The notes beneath the pieces were generated by a model, which ran no database searches, had not been told where the DNA came from, and saw nothing but the letters and a program-made list of their open reading frames with translations. A program made the translations under genes and the position numbers. A DNA stretch of 14,626 nucleotides from Minisyncoccota bacterium (GTDB lineage: Bacteria > Patescibacteriota > Minisyncoccia > Minisyncoccales > Minisyncoccaceae): NCBI GenBank assembly GCA_028711945.1, contig JAQTRG010000006.1:1-14626 (forward strand), read 5' to 3'. Numbering within the stretch: position 1 is the stretch's first letter; each line of letters starts with the position of its first letter. Shown here piece by piece: positions 11,846 through 14,626 of this stretch.

Positions 11846-12355
11846 TACTTTTAAAATAGCTTGTCCAAACTCTTCAGCAAAGTCAGCATTTTCTCCTGTT
11901 ATTATGTTTTTGTCTGTTATCACACTTTTTCCTGTATACTCTCCCCCATTTTCTTTAATTGTTTTGATTGCAGACTTGTCCATATTCGAAGACCAGACTG
12001 TGCATTTCTTTTTATTAAGTACGCCTGCTTTAGCAAGTATTGTTGGAGCAATGCAGATTGCAGCTAGTATTTTGTTTTTTTGTATAGCTTGTCTTGCAAT
12101 ATCATATGAAATTTCATTATCTAAATATGTTTTTGCTCCTGATCCACCGACAAAGATAATGGCATCAAAATTGTTAGCGTTTACTTCTTCTAATGATAGA
12201 TCAGGAGAGGCTTCTCCTCCAAATGTTCCAACAGCTATCCCTTTTTCATTGCTTGCGGTTTTTGTTTCAATTCCATTTTTTTCTAAAATCTGCTTGGGGA
12301 TAAAATACTCTTCATCTCTGAAATTTTTATTTGCAATAATTAATAATGCTTTCAT
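11834..12355 (-). CDS. DJ-1/PfpI-family protein
   Basis: The 173-residue protein has the flavodoxin-like fold of the DJ-1/ThiJ/PfpI family, covering glyoxalase/deglycase-type enzymes, chaperones and peptidases. The nucleophile elbow AAICIAP (98-104) has the conserved C101, followed by Ile rather than the His of PfpI peptidases, so it looks more DJ-1/YajL-like than protease-like. E15 or E16 (DEEYFIP) is the usual partner acid; IIFVGGSGA (66-74) and ITGENADFAEEFG (152-164) are family blocks. Biochemical function is uncertain. No terminator is seen before rplJ, so read-through into rplJL is possible. The start lies directly after an extended -10. Confidence 0.87.
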   Translation of the reverse strand: MKALLIIANKNFRDEEYFIPKQILEKNGIETKTASNEKGIAVGTFGGEASPDLSLEEVNANNFDAIIFVGGSGAKTYLDNEISYDIARQAIQKNKILAAICIAPTILAKAGVLNKKKCTVWSSNMDKSAIKTIKENGGEYTGKSVITDKNIITGENADFAEEFGQAILKVLTD

Positions 12356-12361
12356 TGTTGT

Positions 12362-12370
12362 ATTGTAGCA
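12362..12370 (-). promoter_or_regulatory. Extended -10 promoter of the DJ-1/PfpI gene
   Basis: Minus strand TGCTACAAT matches the extended -10 form TGnTATAAT. The start would fall at about the ATG, implying a leaderless mRNA. No good -35. Confidence 0.45.
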
Positions 12371-12371
12371 T

Positions 12372-12395
12372 AAAAAAAGAAGGCGTTTAAGCCTT
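12372..12395 (-). terminator. Intrinsic terminator of the 110-residue hypothetical gene
   Basis: Minus strand AAGGC (12391-12395), loop TTAAAC, GCCTT (12380-12384), then CTTTTTTT. The TAA stop of the gene lies in the loop. Confidence 0.78.
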
Positions 12396-12719
12396 TATTC
12401 TTTTATAATGTTTTGGTTGTATTATAAAAGATGGAACTTTGTTCGTGCCCTTATTTTCAAGGCAAATTTTAAGGAATTTTTCAATAATTTTTATACTAAG
12501 GGACTTAACTGGGATAGGGCGCTTTTCTCCATTGATCCCATCCTTTAGGATGTTAATCATTTTTTGTTCAACACACTTTTCCAGCAATCTCATTTTTGTT
12601 TCAAAAGAGACGCTATAGTTAAGAGCAATGACAATTGCCCCATAAATTTTACCTTCGCTTAATAGATTGTCAACTCTTGCTTCGGCAAATAATCTTTCTC
12701 CAGAATAGACTTCGGTCAT
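12387..12719 (-). CDS. Hypothetical protein, 110 residues
   Basis: I do not recognise this protein. It is soluble and mostly helical, with an N-terminal stretch GERLFAEARVDNLLSEGKIY, two cysteines (C49 in EKCVEQK and one near 87), and a basic end (IIQPKHYKRIKA). It has a strong Shine-Dalgarno (AGGAG, 7 bases before ATG 12717-12719), an extended -10 promoter and its own terminator, so it is a real monocistronic gene. The clear ribosome binding site sets it apart from most genes to its left. It may be regulatory or accessory. Confidence 0.78.
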   Translation of the reverse strand: MTEVYSGERLFAEARVDNLLSEGKIYGAIVIALNYSVSFETKMRLLEKCVEQKMINILKDGINGEKRPIPVKSLSIKIIEKFLKICLENKGTNKVPSFIIQPKHYKRIKA

Positions 12720-12745
12720 GTGGCTTCTCCTAAATACTAAATCCC

Positions 12746-12754
12746 ATCATATCA
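12746..12754 (-). promoter_or_regulatory. Extended -10 promoter of the 110-residue hypothetical gene
   Basis: Minus strand TGATATGAT. The start near 12739 gives a leader of about 20 bases carrying AGGAG. Confidence 0.55.
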
Positions 12755-12757
12755 CAT

Positions 12758-12784
12758 TAAAAGAAAACCGCCAGATGGCGGTTT
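12758..12784 (-). terminator. Strong intrinsic terminator of the two-helix membrane protein gene
   Basis: AAACCGCC (12765-12772) and GGCGGTTT (12777-12784) form a perfect 8-bp stem with a 4-base loop, followed on the minus strand by TCTTTT. It starts eight bases after the stop. Confidence 0.88.
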
Positions 12785-12792
12785 CTTAATCA

Positions 12793-13203
12793 TTAATCTT
12801 CTTGTTTTTCTTTTCTAGCCATTGACCAGTGGAATAGGTATAAGGGCAAAGCAATTAAAAGCATTGTCAATGAGTCAACCATTCTTTTAGCTCTTTCTGA
12901 TTTATAACATTCTTCTCCAATATTTTGTGCTTTCCAATTTTCATATTCAGAGATAAGAGTTGTAATTTTTTGTTTATCATCTTCTGTGGCGGCAGGACTT
13001 TCTTTGAGCTTATTTATATCAGCGACACTGGTAAAATATGGCTGATTATTGCAAAAACTGTAATCTCTCTTTTCAGCTTCTTTAAAGAAAGATGATTTGA
13101 TTGATGTGTTGATAAAGTTCCCTATCCCTACAGCTAGAAATATTAAACTAATTAGAGATACGACATATAGATAAATTGTTTTAATAAGTTTTCCTGTTTT
13201 CAT
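12793..13203 (-). CDS. Hypothetical two-helix membrane protein, 136 residues
   Basis: No family is recognised with confidence. A membrane helix at about 8-31 (YLYVVSLISLIFLAVGIGNF) and a second at about 108-126 (LTMLLIALPLYLFHWSM) flank a roughly 75-residue extracytoplasmic part that holds two cysteines (C51 in SFCNNQP and C99 in GEECYKS), which could form a disulfide outside the cell. This plan is common among small envelope proteins of Patescibacteria. ATG 13201-13203 lacks a Shine-Dalgarno but has an extended -10 about 20 bases before the predicted leader. It has its own terminator. Confidence 0.8.
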   Translation of the reverse strand: MKTGKLIKTIYLYVVSLISLIFLAVGIGNFINTSIKSSFFKEAEKRDYSFCNNQPYFTSVADINKLKESPAATEDDKQKITTLISEYENWKAQNIGEECYKSERAKRMVDSLTMLLIALPLYLFHWSMARKEKQED

Positions 13204-13230
13204 ATTTTTTTGTTTATTTTTAATGTTTAA

Positions 13231-13239
13231 ATTATATCA
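13231..13239 (-). promoter_or_regulatory. Extended -10 promoter of the two-helix membrane protein gene
   Basis: Minus strand TGATATAAT, a full match to the extended -10. The start near 13224 gives a leader of about 21 bases. Confidence 0.55.
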
Positions 13240-13260
13240 TAATAATTAATAGTAAAATAG

Positions 13261-13289
13261 TTGACATTTTTGATGTTTTATATTATGTA
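13261..13289 (+). promoter_or_regulatory. Promoter of the 61-residue gene
   Basis: TTGACA (13261-13266, perfect), 17-bp spacer, TATGTA (13284-13289). It is divergent from the promoter at 13231-13239. Confidence 0.55.
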
Positions 13290-13303
13290 TATAGAGGATC
13301 TTT

Positions 13304-13489
13304 ATGACATTGATTAAAGGTTTGGGAAATTCTTCTCAGCTTAAGAATAGTCTGATGAAGGCTTTGCAAAATGGAGTGCCTTGCGAAATGGGACTTACTA
13401 CTGTACAGAAGGATGAACAAAAAAAGCAAAGAGGAATGAATCCTAAAGATGTCTATGAAAACTTTAATTTTCCGCGAAGGAGAATCTAA
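13304..13489 (+). CDS. Hypothetical small basic protein, 61 residues
   Basis: I do not recognise this protein. It is short and basic (KKQRGMNPKDVYENF, ending FPRRRI), with no membrane helix and one cysteine. A Shine-Dalgarno AGAGGA sits six bases before ATG 13304, a perfect -35 lies upstream and an intrinsic terminator follows directly. Together these make a complete small transcription unit and argue that it is real despite its size. The Arg/Lys-rich tail suggests nucleic-acid or membrane contact, which is only a guess. Confidence 0.72.
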   Translation: MTLIKGLGNSSQLKNSLMKALQNGVPCEMGLTTVQKDEQKKQRGMNPKDVYENFNFPRRRI

Positions 13490-13493
13490 CCAT

Positions 13494-13520
13494 ACACCCC
13501 ATTTCGGGTGTTTCGTGTTT
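13494..13520 (+). terminator. Intrinsic terminator of the 61-residue gene
   Basis: ACACCC (13494-13499) pairs with GGGTGT (13506-13511), loop CATTTC, followed by TTCGTGTTTT. Confidence 0.78.
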
Positions 13521-13527
13521 TATAAAA

Positions 13528-13549
13528 GAAAAAAGAGGCATTTTGCCTT
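13528..13549 (-). terminator. Intrinsic terminator of the 142-residue gene
   Basis: Minus strand AGGCA (13544-13548), loop AAA, TGCCT (13536-13540), then CTTTTTTC. It lies two bases after the stop and faces the plus-strand terminator at 13494. Confidence 0.8.
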
Positions 13550-13550
13550 T

Positions 13551-13979
13551 TTATTTTAATGGTACAGTCAGATATTCTTTAAAGTGTTCTTTAAGAATAT
13601 TCTCAGTTTTTTTAACTGATATTTTGAAAGAGTTTTTTGAAATATCCACTATTTCTTTAGTTGGTCTTTTTATATACAAGAAATGAATTGGAGAACCATT
13701 ATGGTTAACAATTAATATCGGACCGCCAATAGATGCTACTGGATAAACATCAATTAGATGTCCAGATGGAGTTTTGAGCCATGAATGACAGTAGTTAGGA
13801 TAATAATAGCCATCTTCGCATTTTAAGGTCGGGATAATTTTAGTAATTGCTCTTGCCAGAACATGGCAAGACAGTAATTCAGTTCCTAGGTCTATTTCTA
13901 TTTTTTCGACCACATTTTTTATTGTTTTAAAGAGCATTAGTTCTTGTTGATTGATAAAACGTGCTGCGAAAGGAATCAT
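13551..13979 (-). CDS. Hypothetical protein, possible papain/transglutaminase-like fold
   Basis: The 142-residue soluble protein has spaced residues that look like a cysteine-protease/transglutaminase triad: C38 at the start of a helix (LLSCHVLARAITKIIP), H65 (NYCHSWLKTPSGH) and D77 (LIDVYPV). The order Cys-His-Asp and the HSWL...G-IDVYP block are typical of small papain-like-fold proteins. There is no signal peptide or membrane helix. The assignment is by motif only. Just upstream of ATG 13977-13979 is GGTGAT, which can pair with the 16S 3' end. A palindrome lies between -10 and start. Single gene with its own terminator; function unknown. Confidence 0.72.
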   Translation of the reverse strand: MIPFAARFINQQELMLFKTIKNVVEKIEIDLGTELLSCHVLARAITKIIPTLKCEDGYYYPNYCHSWLKTPSGHLIDVYPVASIGGPILIVNHNGSPIHFLYIKRPTKEIVDISKNSFKISVKKTENILKEHFKEYLTVPLK

Positions 13980-13992
13980 TTATAAATCACCA

Positions 13993-14007
13993 AGGTTAAT
14001 TTAACCT
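13993..14007. promoter_or_regulatory. Palindrome at the transcription start of the 142-residue gene
   Basis: AGGTTA-ATT-TAACCT is a perfect 6-bp inverted repeat six bases past the -10 (14014-14019), over the expected start. It is well placed as a repressor site or a 5' hairpin. Confidence 0.4.
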
Positions 14008-14013
14008 AAGAAG

Positions 14014-14022
14014 AATATATCA
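14014..14022 (-). promoter_or_regulatory. Extended -10 promoter of the 142-residue gene
   Basis: Minus strand TGATATATT, the same TGATATnnT form seen before the two minus-strand genes to its left. Confidence 0.5.
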
Positions 14023-14048
14023 CAATTATTATTTTTTTCAACTCGATC

Positions 14049-14067
14049 ATTCGCAGGCATTGCGAAT
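14049..14067. repeat. 19-bp inverted repeat upstream of the three-helix membrane protein gene
   Basis: ATTCGCA-GGCAT-TGCGAAT is a perfect 7-bp inverted repeat, unusually GC-containing for this window, 20 bp upstream of the -35 at 14087. Possible operator; no T-run on either side. Confidence 0.5.
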
Positions 14068-14086
14068 TTACTCACATGATAAATGT

Positions 14087-14116
14087 TTGACATATCAATT
14101 AATAAATGGTTAGATA
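14087..14116 (+). promoter_or_regulatory. Promoter of the three-helix membrane protein gene
   Basis: TTGACA (14087-14092, perfect), 18-bp spacer, TAGATA (14111-14116). Confidence 0.5.
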
Positions 14117-14152
14117 GGGTAGCTTGTTTTTTAAAGCCAAGGAGAGGATGTT

Positions 14153-14515
14153 ATGATATTCGATGATTTGGTACTGCCGATCTTCGTGCTTGGACTTTTT
14201 TATATTGTGGCATTGTCTATCGTGACGTATTTATCGTGCATGATGTTGCAGAAAATGCCCGAGACTGAGGAAGAAAAGAAAAATACGAGACCATCCTGGA
14301 CGGGACCAGAAAGAACATCATATCTAGCCATTGTGACAACATGGTTAATGTATGGGATTGCTTCTTTTCTCCTGTTCAGCGGTAAAATAGTTGTTATAAT
14401 ATTTGGCATCGGGATAGCTGTATTCGCTGTCGCAATATTAACGACAACATCAATATTAGCATTTATAGTTATAAATCAAAAAAGAAAAAATGCTATACCT
14501 TGTCAGCCACCATAA
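14153..14515 (+). CDS. Hypothetical three-helix membrane protein, 120 residues
   Basis: No family is recognised. Hydrophobic helices lie at about 6-31, 57-75 and 79-108, with a charged loop (MPETEEEKKNTRPSWTGPER, 35-54) between the first two and a short polar tail. It has the best ribosome binding site of the window (AAGGAG, 10 bases before ATG 14153, followed by a second GAGG), a perfect -35, and a terminator overlapping its last codons. The 5' third uses more GC-containing codons (CCG, TCG, GTG) than its neighbours, which may mean later arrival. Role unknown. Confidence 0.75.
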   Translation: MIFDDLVLPIFVLGLFYIVALSIVTYLSCMMLQKMPETEEEKKNTRPSWTGPERTSYLAIVTTWLMYGIASFLLFSGKIVVIIFGIGIAVFAVAILTTTSILAFIVINQKRKNAIPCQPP

Positions 14516-14533
14516 TGGTTGACAATTTTTTTA
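14500..14533 (+). terminator. Intrinsic terminator overlapping the end of the three-helix gene
   Basis: TTGTCAGCC (14500-14508) pairs with GGTTGACAA (14517-14525) with one G-T pair, loop of 8, followed by TTTTTTT. The stop codon TAA is inside the loop. Confidence 0.87.
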
Positions 14534-14547
14534 TTATTTACCCATAA

Positions 14548-14626
14548 TCAAACTTGAATTTTAGAGAAAAGGTATCCTCCTAGAGACGTTAAAAGAATAA
14601 TGACAATAGTTAAAACAGCGAAATCA
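14548..14626 (-). CDS. Probable 3' end of a membrane protein gene (5' end outside window)
   Basis: Before a TGA at 14548-14550 (minus strand) the frame is open to the window edge for 25 codons, encoding a hydrophobic helix and a short tail (VLTIVIILLTSLGGYLF, then SKIQV). That is what the C-terminus of a membrane protein looks like. The fragment is too short to identify and could be chance, but it is convergent with the terminated gene at 14153, as expected for a real end. Confidence 0.45.
   Translation of the reverse strand, partial: DFAVLTIVIILLTSLGGYLFSKIQV

Noticed and set aside
11861..12368. Plus-strand 154-codon ORF opposite the PfpI gene
   Set aside because: The minus-strand frame has clear family motifs; the plus-strand product is a low-quality antisense translation.
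12793..13203. Assignment of the two-helix protein to a named DUF
   Set aside because: The topology reminds me of small conserved Patescibacteria membrane families, but no motif is firm enough to name one.

Overview
The window is an AT-rich bacterial chromosome segment. It looks like a Candidate Phyla Radiation (Patescibacteria) genome, most likely from the Parcubacteria side. The reasons are short intergenic gaps, a reduced dcw cluster (mraZ-rsmH-ftsL-ftsI with nothing else), a membrane-anchored Clp-type ATPase next to a small membrane protein, several small unclassified membrane proteins, and mostly Shine-Dalgarno-free starts. This placement is inference: there is no rRNA gene here to test it.

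Layout: 1-329 is the 3' end of dnaB (+), convergent with rplU (-). From 705 to 8695 everything is on the minus strand. Read in the direction of transcription, a membrane protein and a Clp-like double-AAA+ ATPase end at a terminator (5782-5806). Then mraZ-rsmH-ftsL-ftsI follows from a promoter at 5699-5727 that is surrounded by DnaA-box-like sites, then tRNA-Glu(CTC), a single-domain EamA transporter and a CaCA-type cation exchanger. At 8696-8836 two back-to-back promoters flank a 15-bp palindrome. The rightward one drives a tiny poly-aspartate protein, followed by a membrane-anchored thioredoxin-fold protein with a CPHC motif.

From 9857 to 10692 there is no ORF. A sigma70-type promoter (9902-9930) is followed by about 720 bases packed with perfect hairpins. 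They end in a 10-bp helix and a T-run. This is a candidate large structured noncoding RNA that I cannot assign to RNase P, tmRNA, SRP RNA, 6S RNA or a group I/II intron, and it is the best candidate here for something undescribed.

The rplJ-rplL operon (-) follows. It has a perfect consensus promoter and an L10-type leader whose closing helix competes with a terminator-like hairpin. To its right are a DJ-1/PfpI protein and an accessory-looking run of small genes (12.4-14.5 kb). Most of these have recognisable Shine-Dalgarno sequences, individual promoters and their own terminators. They include a possible papain/transglutaminase-fold protein and a three-helix membrane protein. The window ends inside what is probably the 3' end of another membrane protein gene (-).

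Themes: cell-cycle genes (division cluster, helicase), translation (L21, L10, L7/L12, tRNA-Glu) and envelope quality control (membrane Clp pair, CPHC thiol protein) lie together. Several control elements can be read directly from the sequence.
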